NCBI GenBank assembly: GCA_003250475.1
Contig: QKGI01000091.1
Coordinates: 1-51,771, forward strand
Direction of reading: 5' to 3'
Length of the DNA stretch: 51,771 bases
Source: Bacteroidota bacterium
GTDB lineage: Bacteria > Bacteroidota > Bacteroidia > Bacteroidales > VadinHA17
The position numbers and the translations under genes were made by a program. Positions 33,951 to 43,537 of the stretch are shown here, piece by piece. The first letter of the stretch is position 1. Every line of letters begins with the position of its first letter. The notes under the pieces are model-generated. The model was not told the DNA's origin, did no database searches, and saw nothing but the letters and a program-made list of their open reading frames with translations.

Positions 33951-35126
33951 ATGAAAAACCTGATCATCCTCTGTTCCCTTGTTGCATTGTCTGTCATGGC
34001 ATGCTCATCTGAAAAAACGGATAATACTCTTCAGACCGGTGCACAACGTTTTAGTGAATATATGCCGCTTATTGAAGGAAAGACACTTGCTGTTGTAACA
34101 AATCAGACTGCCATGGTTGGCCCCGTACACCTTGTTGACACTCTCCTCTCACTGGGGGCTGACATAAAGGTTATTTTTGCTCCCGAGCACGGTTTCAGAG
34201 ATCTGGCTGATGCCGGAGCTGTGATCACCTCGGGCACTGATCCTGTGACAGGCATCGAAGTGGTGAGCCTCTACTCAAGCAAGAAGAAGCCCACACCTGA
34301 GGATCTGGCTGGTATCGATGCAGTCATCTATGACATACAGGATGTAGGCACCAGGTTTTATACCTACCTGACAACCATGTGTTATGTTATGGAAGCCTGC
34401 GCTGAGAACGGGAAACCGTTCATTGTGATGGACAGGCCAAATCCCAACGGTTATTATGTTGATGGACCAATCCTTGACACTGCCGGTTACAGGTCATTTG
34501 TAGGTATCCATCCCGTTCCGGTGGTTCATGGCATGACCCTGGGAGAGTATGCCGGGATGGCCAATGGAGAGGGCTGGCTGGCCGGGGGTATCACCTGTGA
34601 TCTTACGGTGATAAAATGCCTGAACTATAATCACGACACCATGTATGAGCTGCCGGTAATACCGTCGCCCAACCTGCCCAACATGAACTCGGTGTATCTC
34701 TATCCATCGTTATGCTTCTCGGAAGGTACTGTACTGTCTTGCGGACGTGGTACCGGCTTTGCCTTTCAGGTGCTGGGTGCACCTGAGTTGCCCGACACAG
34801 GCTTCAGTTTCACCCCGGAACCTACGTTCGGTTCTTCCAACCCAAAGTATAACGGCGTATTATGTTACGGGTACGATTTTCGCAATGCCCTTCAGGATGG
34901 TCTGGTGCCTAAACCGGAGATCAACATCGGATGGATCATCGATGCCTACAACGCTTTCCCTGACAAGGAGAGATTCTTTACAGGCTACTTTGACACGCTG
35001 GCGGGCAGCAGCACCCTGCGTGAACAGATCATTGAGGGTATGACTGCAGATGATATCAGGGCTACCTGGAAAGAGGGCCTTGACAGGTTCAGGCTCACAA
35101 GACAGAAATACCTTTTGTATAATTAG
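33951..35126 (+). CDS. NamZ-like exo-beta-N-acetylmuramidase lipoprotein (DUF1343/GH171)
   Basis: This protein (391 residues) has a lipoprotein signal with Cys18 (SVMACSSE). The body matches DUF1343: VVTNQTA, FAPEHGFRG-like FAPEHGFRDLADAG, DIQDVGTRFYTYL, DRPNPNG and GMTLGEYA. Members include B. subtilis and Tannerella NamZ, which remove terminal MurNAc from glycan fragments, so a cell wall recycling role at the membrane is inferred. ATG 33951 was chosen because it opens the signal peptide; an upstream TTG adds 29 unrelated residues. Its 3' end overlaps the convergent aminotransferase by 4 bp. Confidence 0.85.
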   Translation: MKNLIILCSLVALSVMACSSEKTDNTLQTGAQRFSEYMPLIEGKTLAVVTNQTAMVGPVHLVDTLLSLGADIKVIFAPEHGFRDLADAGAVITSGTDPVTGIEVVSLYSSKKKPTPEDLAGIDAVIYDIQDVGTRFYTYLTTMCYVMEACAENGKPFIVMDRPNPNGYYVDGPILDTAGYRSFVGIHPVPVVHGMTLGEYAGMANGEGWLAGGITCDLTVIKCLNYNHDTMYELPVIPSPNLPNMNSVYLYPSLCFSEGTVLSCGRGTGFAFQVLGAPELPDTGFSFTPEPTFGSSNPKYNGVLCYGYDFRNALQDGLVPKPEINIGWIIDAYNAFPDKERFFTGYFDTLAGSSTLREQIIEGMTADDIRATWKEGLDRFRLTRQKYLLYN

Positions 35127-36319
35127 TCCACCCTGCCGGGATATACCTTGAGTGCCTCCGCCAATGTCTCCATGGCGTTGCGGAGGTCTTCTATCTTAAG
35201 CACGTAAGCCACCCTGACCTCGTTTTTACCGCCGCCGGGGGTGAAATAAAATCCTGTTGCGGGTGCAAGCATCACTGTCTGGTTCTTATAGCTGAACTCC
35301 TCAAGGAGCCACTGTGCAAACCTGTCGGAGTCATCTATAGGCAGTTTCACCACCGAATAAAAGGCTCCCCTGGGCAGCGGACTGTAAACCCCCGGCATGT
35401 TATTCAGTGCGTTGACCATGAAGTCGCGACGGGCGATGTACTCATTGTAGACCTCCCCGAAATACTCTTTGGGAGTATCAAGGGCCGCCTCGGCTGCTAT
35501 CTGCCCGAGACCCGGAGGGCAGAGCCTTGCCTGGGCAAACTTGAGAGCTGCAGCAAGAACTTCCCTGTTATGTGTTATCAAGGCTCCTATTCTTACGCCA
35601 CACATGCTGTAGCGCTTTGATACCGAGTCAAGGAGTATTACATTGTCTCTTATACCTTCCAGCTCCATGGCCGAGAAATGTTCCTCACCATAGCAGAATT
35701 CACGGTAGACCTCATCAGAAAGCAGGAACAGGTCATGTTTCTTCACAATATCGCGAAGCTGCATCAGCTCTTCGCGTGAGTAAAGAGCCCCGGTGGGATT
35801 ACTGGGGTTGCATATCATGATAGCCTTCGTCTTCGGGGTGATCTTCTTTTCAATCTCACTGATAGGAGGCAGGGCAAAATCGTTTTCAATATATGATCTT
35901 ACCGGCACTATTGTGACACCCGCACTTATTGCAAAACCGTTGTAGTTGGCATAGAACGGTTCGAAAGTAATAACCTCTTCTCCGGGATTAAGGCATGACA
36001 TAAAGGCAAAGAGCACAGCCTCCGAACCGCCGGTTGTCACAATGATTTCGTTGTGATCTATCTCCACGCCAATCTTCCTGTAACTCTCAGCCAGCTTACG
36101 CCGGTATGATTCGTTCCCGGCAGAATGTGAATATTCTATCACTTTCAGATCCATATTCTTAAGGGCATCGAGAGCTGCCTCAGGGGTATGGATATCGGGT
36201 TGTCCAATGTTGAGGTGATACACCTTCCGTCCTTTTCGTTTTGCCTCCTCGGCATAGGGAACCAGCTTGCGAATAGGCGATGCCGGCATGATACCGGCTT
36301 TTTCAGAGATTTTTGGCAT
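35123..36319 (-). CDS. PLP-dependent class I/II aminotransferase
   Basis: This 398-residue protein is of the aspartate aminotransferase fold. NIGQPDIHTP, YSHSAGNESYRR, NPSNPTG and SDEVYREF are family motifs, and Lys235 in DSVSKRYSMCG is the PLP Schiff-base lysine. The RVAYVL segment near the C-terminus carries the carboxylate-binding Arg. Substrate cannot be fixed: aspartate or another amino acid is plausible. A -7 box lies 28 nt upstream of the ATG. Confidence 0.87.
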   Translation of the reverse strand: MPKISEKAGIMPASPIRKLVPYAEEAKRKGRKVYHLNIGQPDIHTPEAALDALKNMDLKVIEYSHSAGNESYRRKLAESYRKIGVEIDHNEIIVTTGGSEAVLFAFMSCLNPGEEVITFEPFYANYNGFAISAGVTIVPVRSYIENDFALPPISEIEKKITPKTKAIMICNPSNPTGALYSREELMQLRDIVKKHDLFLLSDEVYREFCYGEEHFSAMELEGIRDNVILLDSVSKRYSMCGVRIGALITHNREVLAAALKFAQARLCPPGLGQIAAEAALDTPKEYFGEVYNEYIARRDFMVNALNNMPGVYSPLPRGAFYSVVKLPIDDSDRFAQWLLEEFSYKNQTVMLAPATGFYFTPGGGKNEVRVAYVLKIEDLRNAMETLAEALKVYPGRVD

Positions 36320-36347
36320 GTCTGATAACTTTTACAAAATGAGGTAC

Positions 36348-36355
36348 CAAATTTA
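36348..36355 (-). promoter_or_regulatory. -7 box for the aminotransferase gene
   Basis: On the minus strand this reads TAAATTTG, an exact TAnnTTTG match, 28 nt before the ATG at 36319. Confidence 0.5.
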
Positions 36356-36428
36356 TTCAAATTCACAATAATGAACTATGATTTTACGCATAAGCCCTTT
36401 CACTTTTTCCAGAATGACAACAAAATAT

Positions 36429-36436
36429 TAATTTTG
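36429..36436 (+). promoter_or_regulatory. -7 box for valS
   Basis: TAATTTTG, an exact TAnnTTTG match, 50 nt before the valS ATG. No T-box or other leader structure was recognised in between. Confidence 0.5.
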
Positions 36437-36486
36437 TGGCCTGTTGCTCGCCAACAGCATAAATAAATTGCATATCGAACACGTCA

Positions 36487-39117
36487 ATGACTGATATTCC
36501 CTCGAAATATGAACCCGCTTCAGCGGAGAGAAAATGGTACAGTTACTGGATGGAGAAGGGTTTTTTCCGCAGCACCCCTGACGGCAGGAAGCCATACACT
36601 ATTGTCATACCGCCGCCAAATGTCACCGGAGTGCTTCACATGGGTCATATGCTCAATAACACAACCCAGGATGTTCTTGTCAGGCGTGCCCGTATGCAGG
36701 GATTCAACACATGCTGGGTTCCGGGTACCGACCATGCCAGTATAGCCACTGAAGCGAAGGTTGTTGCCAAACTGCGCAGTGAAGGCATAGAGAAGAAATC
36801 ACTCTCAAGGGAGCAGTTTCTTGAACATGCATGGGAATGGACCAATAAGCACGGGGGTATCATCCTTGAGCAGTTAAAGAAGCTGGGTGCCTCATGCGAC
36901 TGGGACCGGACACTGTTTACCATGGATGACAAACGATATACCTCCGTAATAAAGGTATTTGTCGATCTCTACAACAAGGGACTCATATACAGGGGTGTAC
37001 GTATGGTAAACTGGGATCCGCAGGCACTCACTGCTGTCTCTGATGAAGAGGTGGTCTACACCGAGGAGAAGTCGAAACTCTATTATGTAAGGTATAAGAT
37101 TGCCGGTGAGGAGGACTATGTGATGGTGGCAACTACCAGGCCCGAGACAATACTCGGTGACACTGCCGTATGCGCCAATCCGACTGATGAACGCTATCTC
37201 CACATGAGGGGAAAGAGTGTCATTGTTCCTATGACAGGCCGCGAAGTACCGTTTATCTTCGATGAGTATGTGGATAAGGAGTTTGGGACAGGATGCCTGA
37301 AGATCACTCCGGCACATGATATAAACGACTACGAGATCGGGCTGAAGTATAACCTTGAAAGTATTGATATTTTCAATGACAATGGTACCATCAGCGAGGT
37401 AGCAGGCATGTTCGCCGGTGTTGACCGTTTCGAAGCCAGGAAGCTTGCAGAGGAGGAACTGAACCGTACCGGTGCCCTGGTAAGGGTGGAGGACTACATA
37501 AACAAGATTGGCAGATCAGAACGCACTCATGCTGTCATAGAGCCAAAGCTGTCACTACAGTGGTTCCTCAGCATGAAGGAGATTTCGAAACCGGCACTCG
37601 AATCGGTTATGAATGATACTGTGAGGCTCTTCCCTGACAAGTATAAAAATGTCTACCGCCACTGGATGGAAAACGTCCACGACTGGTGCATCAGCAGGCA
37701 GTTGTGGTGGGGCCACCGTATACCGGCATGGTACTATAACAATAACGAGTTTGTTGTCGCCGCCACGGCGGAAGAGGCACTGGCTCTGGCACGTAAGGCC
37801 AGCGGGAGGAGGAATCTCACTGCTGCTGATCTGAGACAGGATGAAGACGTGCTAGATACATGGTTCTCATCATGGCTCTGGCCGATCACATGCTTTAACG
37901 GCATCAATGATCCGGATAATGAAGACATGAGATACTATTATCCTTCAAATGTCCTCGTCACGGCTCCCGAGATCCTCTTCTTCTGGGTTGCCAGGATGAT
38001 CATCGCCGGTTATGAATACCGCGGGCAGGAGCCTTTCAGGGATGTATATCTCACAGGTCTCGTTCGCGATAAACAGAAGCGTAAGATGTCGAAGTCGCTC
38101 GGCAACTCGCCCGACCCGATAGGTATGATGGACAAGTATGGAGCTGATGGCGTTAGGGTAGGAATGCTTCTCTGTTCTCCTGCCGGTAATGATCTTCTGT
38201 ATGATGACAGCCTGCCGGAACAGGGTCGTAACTTTGCCAACAAGATATGGAATGCATTCCGTCTTGTGATGTCGATGGATACTGATGAGACAATTGAACA
38301 GCCTGCCGCATCTGCTGCCGCTGTCACCTGGATGCAGTACACCATCAACAAAGCACTTGCCGACATCGAGGACAGTTTCGTGCGCTACCGCATCTCCGAT
38401 GCTCTTATGCAGTCATACAAGCTCTTCTGGGACGACTTCTCCGGATGGTTTCTTGAGATTATCAAACCGGCTTTCGGCAAACCTGTTGATATCACTACGC
38501 ACAGGGAGACGCTGGCGATATTCGAGACTCTCATGAAGATCATCCATCCCTTCATGCCGTTTATCACCGAGGAGATCTGGCAGAAGCTGGCAGAGAGACC
38601 TGCCGGCAGCAGTATCATGGTTGAGACAATGCCTCTGCCGGCACCATATGAGGCCGGTATGCTCGCCCGTTTTGAAACAGCACGGGAAATTGTGAGCGCA
38701 ATACGCACTATAAGAAAGGAAAAGAATATACCTCTGCGTGAACAGATTGTTCTTTGCGCTGCTCCCGGTGCCACCGGGACTGAGTTCGATCCCGTCATAA
38801 TACGTATGAGTAATCTTGCAGAGATACGTGTTGTTGAAGGAAAAGTAGAGGGTGCTGCATCTTTCCGCATACATACGGCCGAGTTTTTCGTGCCGGTGAG
38901 TCATGGTATCGATCATGAGGAGGAGAGAAAAAAGCTTGAGGAAGAGCTGGCCTACACTGAGGGGTTCCTTGCCTCTGTACTTAAGAAGCTCTCCAATGAA
39001 AAGTTCGTGGCCAACGCTCCTGAGAAGGTGATAAGCATGGAGAGGAAGAAGGAAGCAGATGCCCGCGCCAAGATAGCCACTCTCAGGGAGGGTCTTGACC
39101 ATCTGGCGAAGAAGTAG
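36487..39117 (+). CDS. valS: Valyl-tRNA synthetase
   Basis: This 876-residue class I synthetase has [14 protein letters not shown] (HIGH motif), the editing domain with [11 protein letters not shown], the KMSKS motif at 533-537 in [14 protein letters not shown], an anticodon-binding domain, and the C-terminal coiled-coil arm ([11 protein letters not shown]..., [12 protein letters not shown]). Length and domains are normal. Transcribed divergently from the aminotransferase. Confidence 0.97.
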   Translation: MTDIPSKYEPASAERKWYSYWMEKGFFRSTPDGRKPYTIVIPPPNVTGVLHMGHMLNNTTQDVLVRRARMQGFNTCWVPGTDHASIATEAKVVAKLRSEGIEKKSLSREQFLEHAWEWTNKHGGIILEQLKKLGASCDWDRTLFTMDDKRYTSVIKVFVDLYNKGLIYRGVRMVNWDPQALTAVSDEEVVYTEEKSKLYYVRYKIAGEEDYVMVATTRPETILGDTAVCANPTDERYLHMRGKSVIVPMTGREVPFIFDEYVDKEFGTGCLKITPAHDINDYEIGLKYNLESIDIFNDNGTISEVAGMFAGVDRFEARKLAEEELNRTGALVRVEDYINKIGRSERTHAVIEPKLSLQWFLSMKEISKPALESVMNDTVRLFPDKYKNVYRHWMENVHDWCISRQLWWGHRIPAWYYNNNEFVVAATAEEALALARKASGRRNLTAADLRQDEDVLDTWFSSWLWPITCFNGINDPDNEDMRYYYPSNVLVTAPEILFFWVARMIIAGYEYRGQEPFRDVYLTGLVRDKQKRKMSKSLGNSPDPIGMMDKYGADGVRVGMLLCSPAGNDLLYDDSLPEQGRNFANKIWNAFRLVMSMDTDETIEQPAASAAAVTWMQYTINKALADIEDSFVRYRISDALMQSYKLFWDDFSGWFLEIIKPAFGKPVDITTHRETLAIFETLMKIIHPFMPFITEEIWQKLAERPAGSSIMVETMPLPAPYEAGMLARFETAREIVSAIRTIRKEKNIPLREQIVLCAAPGATGTEFDPVIIRMSNLAEIRVVEGKVEGAASFRIHTAEFFVPVSHGIDHEEERKKLEEELAYTEGFLASVLKKLSNEKFVANAPEKVISMERKKEADARAKIATLREGLDHLAKK

Positions 39118-39129
39118 CGGGTAACTGTT

Positions 39130-40428
39130 TTATTGTTTTTTGACGATGTAGTTTCCATCACCATCAGGTTCTGTATGCCATCCGTCGTTCAGCACAAGAT
39201 GCCATCCGGCCCCCGAAATATGGTTTCTTTCCACCTGTAAGTCCCTTGCACTCACCTTTAGTGTATGAAGGTCATTAGCTATCAGTGCCCCGCCTTCGTC
39301 CACGGCAAGCCTGCCCCAGTTATCCGATACGCGTAGTCTCTGGTACAGGGTCCCCAGCGTATCAAGAAAATGGATATCCTCGGGTTCGAAGCTGAAGTTA
39401 GGGCTCTCCATGGTGATGGTGACAACAGGCTTTTCGTTGAAAGTATTCACAATGCGACGGGTGTTCTCATTGATAGTCGCCTCTCTCTCACTCTCCTCCG
39501 CCCTGATAGCCTGTATGTCATAATTGAGGGCCAGTGAGCCGGCTACATCACGACAGACAGCCGGCAGGGTAACCCCGTAAGCCTCCAGGGTGGCTTTGCC
39601 AAGGTCAAAGTCGGATTGCTGTATCTGTTTAAAGTCGAATCCTTTATCATTCAGCAGTGTTGCATACAGAGCACCATTTACAAAACCGTACCCCCAGGCG
39701 TATGAGTTGTTCTGGTAAATCCTGTCAAGGTATTCGAGAATCCTCGTTTTCATCTCATCGGGACCCGAGGTGCATAGTTTGATATATGTAAAGGTTGTCA
39801 GTCCCTCATAGTTTTCAAATTTATTCTCATCGGCAACAGCTTCCGGGAAGAGCTCACGGCGGGCACCGCGGAAGACCAGCGCATCGCGTATAGCCTGGTT
39901 CCTGGCTTCGTCAGAAGAGCCGATTGCATATGTCAGCGCTTTCCATTCGAGCTTCAGGTAGAGGCGCGCATTCCTGTCGTTAAGGTGCCTGGTGCTGAAG
40001 GGTGAAGGTTTCAGCTCATGCCTGTCCTGGAAACAATGGAAGAGACTGTGGACGGTCCGGGCTATCATCCTGTATCGGTCTTCGCTCTCAGGTAACGGCA
40101 CCATGGCATATTTCACCCCACCGAAATCAATTACATTATTGGTGATTATCCTTTCTTTGGGCATGATGCCGCTGTAGATACCATCCTTTTCCTTCAGGAG
40201 CCCCTCCCTGTCAGGTGTGTTGGCATAAAGCATCCTGCTGCGGCCGTCGACATACATCACCGGACCATAGAGGTTCTCACCCCAGAGCTGCCCGCCATCC
40301 TTGTTACAGACCTCTTCAACGGCTTTGAAATACTCATCCGCCCTGGCGGCTGTGAACCACTCTATCCGCTCCTCGTGATGGCATGCCGAGGCAATTACCA
40401 GGGTAAATATCAAGATTAGCTTTCTCAT
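39130..40428 (-). CDS. Uncharacterised lipoprotein with HxxxH...E pattern
   Basis: Family not recognised. The 432-residue protein has a lipoprotein signal with lipobox ASAC and Cys16. H127 and H131 (TVHSLFHCFQD) and E208 (FENYEGLTTFTYIK) are spaced like the metal ligands of some gluzincin-like peptidases, but the catalytic Glu of HExxH is Ser here, so activity is doubtful. The C-terminal ~90 residues look beta-rich (GALIANDLHTLKVSARDL) and the protein ends in GNYIVKKQ. It converges on valS with a 12-nt gap. Probably faces the periplasm or cell surface. Confidence 0.72.
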   Translation of the reverse strand: MRKLILIFTLVIASACHHEERIEWFTAARADEYFKAVEEVCNKDGGQLWGENLYGPVMYVDGRSRMLYANTPDREGLLKEKDGIYSGIMPKERIITNNVIDFGGVKYAMVPLPESEDRYRMIARTVHSLFHCFQDRHELKPSPFSTRHLNDRNARLYLKLEWKALTYAIGSSDEARNQAIRDALVFRGARRELFPEAVADENKFENYEGLTTFTYIKLCTSGPDEMKTRILEYLDRIYQNNSYAWGYGFVNGALYATLLNDKGFDFKQIQQSDFDLGKATLEAYGVTLPAVCRDVAGSLALNYDIQAIRAEESEREATINENTRRIVNTFNEKPVVTITMESPNFSFEPEDIHFLDTLGTLYQRLRVSDNWGRLAVDEGGALIANDLHTLKVSARDLQVERNHISGAGWHLVLNDGWHTEPDGDGNYIVKKQ

Positions 40429-40447
40429 CCGTTTCCTTTTCGAACCC

Positions 40448-40455
40448 CAAAAATA
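40448..40455 (-). promoter_or_regulatory. -7 box for the HxxxH lipoprotein gene
   Basis: On the minus strand this reads TATTTTTG, an exact TAnnTTTG match, 19 nt before the ATG at 40428. A TTG lies 14 nt further upstream, closer than usual for a -33 element. Confidence 0.5.
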
Positions 40456-40543
40456 ATAAAAATTAGCTGCAACTAAACGTTAGCTATTTTTAGGCTTCAA
40501 ATCAATAATGATACGGGTCGTGTTTTTTGCATCTTTAAATTTT

Positions 40544-40551
40544 TACATTTG
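40544..40551 (+). promoter_or_regulatory. -7 box for glnA
   Basis: TACATTTG is an exact TAnnTTTG match, 21 nt before the ATG at 40573. It contains the TTG at 40549, which therefore cannot be the start codon. A TTG lies 14 nt upstream of the box. Confidence 0.55.
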
Positions 40552-40572
40552 CCAACGTTAAAAAAGAAGCAC

Positions 40573-42078
40573 ATGATGAACTATGACATCCTTATGAGCC
40601 GCAACGAGCTAGTGCAGTTCCTGAGGAAACCGGCTGACCAGTTCACTTCAGATGATATAATACGGTTTATTGAAACCAAGGGAATTAAGATGGTCAACTT
40701 CAGGTATGCTGCCGGTGACGGTAAGCTTAAATCACTGAATTTTGTTCCTTTCAGCCGTGATCATTTGGCCTCGGTGCTAACTGCCGGTGAGAGGGTGGAT
40801 GGCTCCAGCCTGTTCTCATTCATCGAGGCCGGCTCGAGCGATCTTTATGTGATGCCGCGTTATCGTACAGCCTTTGTCAATCCCTTCTCACAGACTCCTA
40901 CTCTCGAGATACTTTGCTCTTTTTATAATTCGGAAGGTAAACCGCTTGAAAGCTCCCCGGAGTACATACTACGCAAAGCGATAACGAGGTTTACGGCTTC
41001 CACAGGCTATACCATCAGGGCCCTCGGTGAGCTTGAGTATTATGTCAGGTCTGAGAGTGACAAGCTCTATCCTCTCTTTGACCAGAAAGGCTATCACCAG
41101 TCAAAACCATTCGCCAAATTTGAGGATCTGCGTGTTGAGGCCCTGGAGCTGTGTGCCAGGGCCGGGTGCCATATCAAGTACGGGCACTCCGAGGTGGGTA
41201 GCTTCTCAAAGGATGGTGACGACTATGAACAGCATGAGATTGAGTTCCTGCATGTGCCACTCGACGATGCTGTTGAACAGATTCTTATAGCCAAGTGGAT
41301 ACTGCGCATGCTGGGCTATAAATATGGCGTAGAAGTCAGTTTCGCACCGAAAATCACCGTGGGTAAAGCCGGTTCCGGAATGCATATACACCTTATGCTT
41401 GAGAAGGATGGCCGTAACGTAATGATTGAAAACGGTAAACTGAGTGATACCGCAAAGAAGATGATAGCAGGCATCCTTGACCTGAGCAAGGGTCTGACGG
41501 CCTTCGGCAATACAATTCCTACATCATACCTGAGACTGGTTCCACACCAGGAGGCTCCGACAAACATATGCTGGGGCGACCGTAACAGGTCGGTGCTTGT
41601 GAGGGTGCCATTGGGGTGGCTCGGAGCCTCACAGATGATACATGATGCCAATCCTGCTGAACCATCCGGCGAGGCAGACAAGATATCAAGACAGACTGTG
41701 GAACTTCGCTCACCCGATGGCTCGGCTGACATCTATATGCTCATGGCAGGAATTGCCGTGGCTATACAGCATGGCCTTGAGATGCCCGGTTCACTGGAGA
41801 TGGCGGAGAGGCTTTACGTCGACTACAATATTTTCAGGGATAAACAAAAGGCAGAGTTGAGGAAGCTGGAGTCGCTACCCGCATCATGCTATGACTCGGC
41901 AGATGCATTGCTCTCCCTTCGTGATCACTTTGAGAAGGACGGGATCTTTCCTGCCGGGGTGATTGACAATGTTGCGGCAAAGCTGAAGTCATACAACGAT
42001 AAAAACCTGAGCGAAGAACTGTACGGCAACAATGAGGCGATAGCCCGTCTTGTAAAGGAGCATCTCCATTGCGGCTGA
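40573..42078 (+). CDS. glnA: Glutamine synthetase (GlnA family)
   Basis: This protein (501 residues) makes glutamine from glutamate and ammonia. GERVDGSSLFSF, ELEYYVRS, the ATP/glutamate-site motif GSGMHIHL, RLVPHQEAP, NRSVLVRVP and VELRSPDGSADIY are all present. There is no evident adenylylation-site tyrosine motif (NLYDLPPEE type) near the C-terminus. ATG 40573 was chosen because the upstream TTG is inside the -7 box; ATG 40576 is an alternative. It supplies glutamine, also the amide donor for GatDE and the PurF-like enzyme. Confidence 0.9.
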   Translation: MMNYDILMSRNELVQFLRKPADQFTSDDIIRFIETKGIKMVNFRYAAGDGKLKSLNFVPFSRDHLASVLTAGERVDGSSLFSFIEAGSSDLYVMPRYRTAFVNPFSQTPTLEILCSFYNSEGKPLESSPEYILRKAITRFTASTGYTIRALGELEYYVRSESDKLYPLFDQKGYHQSKPFAKFEDLRVEALELCARAGCHIKYGHSEVGSFSKDGDDYEQHEIEFLHVPLDDAVEQILIAKWILRMLGYKYGVEVSFAPKITVGKAGSGMHIHLMLEKDGRNVMIENGKLSDTAKKMIAGILDLSKGLTAFGNTIPTSYLRLVPHQEAPTNICWGDRNRSVLVRVPLGWLGASQMIHDANPAEPSGEADKISRQTVELRSPDGSADIYMLMAGIAVAIQHGLEMPGSLEMAERLYVDYNIFRDKQKAELRKLESLPASCYDSADALLSLRDHFEKDGIFPAGVIDNVAAKLKSYNDKNLSEELYGNNEAIARLVKEHLHCG

Positions 42079-42174
42079 CCGAAAAAAATTTAGTACCGGT
42101 TTTGATTTGATTATCCTGGAGCTTAGAGTCAGAATGATGGTTTAACCTTCCGGCAGAAGTTAATGCGGTAAAAC

Positions 42175-43401
42175 CTATTTAAAATCAAACCCGACAAACA
42201 GGTTTAAACTGACCGTTTTCTGCCTCAGTGTTTCCCATTCATATATACCTGATCCTATCTCAGCCCTGGCTTCAATATAAAGGAACTGTCTCGGGTTGAG
42301 TTCCTGCTTAATGCCAATACCAGCCATGGCTCCAACCATTTTCTTAGTCAGCACGATCGAGTTGTCTGTAAACGGTTTTACGACATGAAGAGCAGATTCA
42401 ATCTCACCTTCCCTTGTATAATATGTTCCTGAATTGAACATGACAAATCCCCCGGCATTAATTATGGGGTGAAACCTGCCCTTCAGCAGTCTGATCTGCA
42501 AATACAGGGGAACTTTAATTCCCATGTATCCCATATTTATGTCACTTCTTGAGATTCCCTTGTAGTCAGATCTCTCATCATACAGGTATACATTGGTCTT
42601 GAAGACCATCACTTCCGCTCCAACCGCCAGGTTGTCTCTGGCCCTTGACAACGGGCGGTTGTAAAAAATTCCCACAACCGGTGCGGGCTCAAAGAAGTAC
42701 ATTTCCGGCAAAAATTCTGATTGTCCCGGTGCTTTTTCAGAATCATACCTTGATGCGTTCGTGCCTGCAATAATACCGTAGCTGTCCATGTAAGCACCCA
42801 TGTTTCGCATCTCCTCGAAAACACCGGACGGATTGCTGGTCGCGAAGAGCTCCACCTGTGCATCCAGGGCCAGGTTAAGTGCTTCAACAACTTTTTTAAT
42901 CTCTTCAGGTCGCAGATGCAGATCCCCTGCTGTAAGTAACCTGTTCTCAGGGTCGAGTTTTAACAACAGATCTTTGTAGTCGGAAAAAGTCACTGATTTT
43001 CCATTGAAGGTAACTGTCCCGGGCCTCTTATTGAGAGGTGTCATCCTGAGGCCGTCACCGTCGAGGTACATAGTACTGCCGTCGTACATAAGATCTACCT
43101 CTCCCTCTGCCAGGCAGGCCATGAAGATTTTATTTCCCCTTACGGTGACAGTCTTGTATCTGACACCGTAGGTGAATCCAAAAGCCTCTATGTCACCTGC
43201 CCTGAAGCTAAAACCTTGTGATATGTCAAACCATCTGAAGGTACATTCTTTTGGCGTAAAATCTTTGGAAATATACTTTATCTGCCCTTCTGTCAATGTT
43301 CCGTCATTCTTGATGATGTAACCCTTGATGAACTCAGACTGTGCATAAGCTGCACCGGCAAATAAACCAGGAAGGAGAAAAAGAAGCAGAAACCGTTTCA
43401 T
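42175..43401 (-). CDS. Outer-membrane beta-barrel protein, function unknown
   Basis: This protein (408 residues) has a signal peptide (MKRFLLLFLLPGLFAGAAYA-Q). The N-terminal half starts FIKGYIIKNDGTLTEGQIKY, resembling proteins that carry a small beta domain before a barrel. The C-terminal ~190 residues look like an 8-strand PorT/OmpA-type barrel (VPLYLQIRLLKGRFHPIINAGG..., FLYIEARAEIGSGIYEW) and end in SLNLFVGFDFK with terminal aromatic residues. The start was moved to the ATG at 43401, which opens the signal peptide. Convergent with glnA. Confidence 0.72.
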   Translation of the reverse strand: MKRFLLLFLLPGLFAGAAYAQSEFIKGYIIKNDGTLTEGQIKYISKDFTPKECTFRWFDISQGFSFRAGDIEAFGFTYGVRYKTVTVRGNKIFMACLAEGEVDLMYDGSTMYLDGDGLRMTPLNKRPGTVTFNGKSVTFSDYKDLLLKLDPENRLLTAGDLHLRPEEIKKVVEALNLALDAQVELFATSNPSGVFEEMRNMGAYMDSYGIIAGTNASRYDSEKAPGQSEFLPEMYFFEPAPVVGIFYNRPLSRARDNLAVGAEVMVFKTNVYLYDERSDYKGISRSDINMGYMGIKVPLYLQIRLLKGRFHPIINAGGFVMFNSGTYYTREGEIESALHVVKPFTDNSIVLTKKMVGAMAGIGIKQELNPRQFLYIEARAEIGSGIYEWETLRQKTVSLNLFVGFDFK

Positions 43402-43506
43402 CGTTATTGCAGAAAAGAACAGTACTAACATAACTAAAAAAATCCGTAGCGCATGTGTTTAAAAGCATGTTTTCGAATATTTTGTGAAAATGTCAAAAAA
43501 AACAGT

Positions 43507-43514
43507 TAGATTTA
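43507..43514 (+). promoter_or_regulatory. Possible -7 box for the TIG/Kelch gene
   Basis: TAGATTTA matches TAnnTTTG at all but the last base, 23 nt before the ATG at 43538. Confidence 0.3.
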
Positions 43515-43537
43515 CCTGTGTCTGATACTTATTAGGA

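Noticed and set aside
40549-40551. TTG as glnA start
   Set aside because: It is part of the exact TACATTTG -7 box, so it would precede the transcript start; ATG 40573 fits the family.
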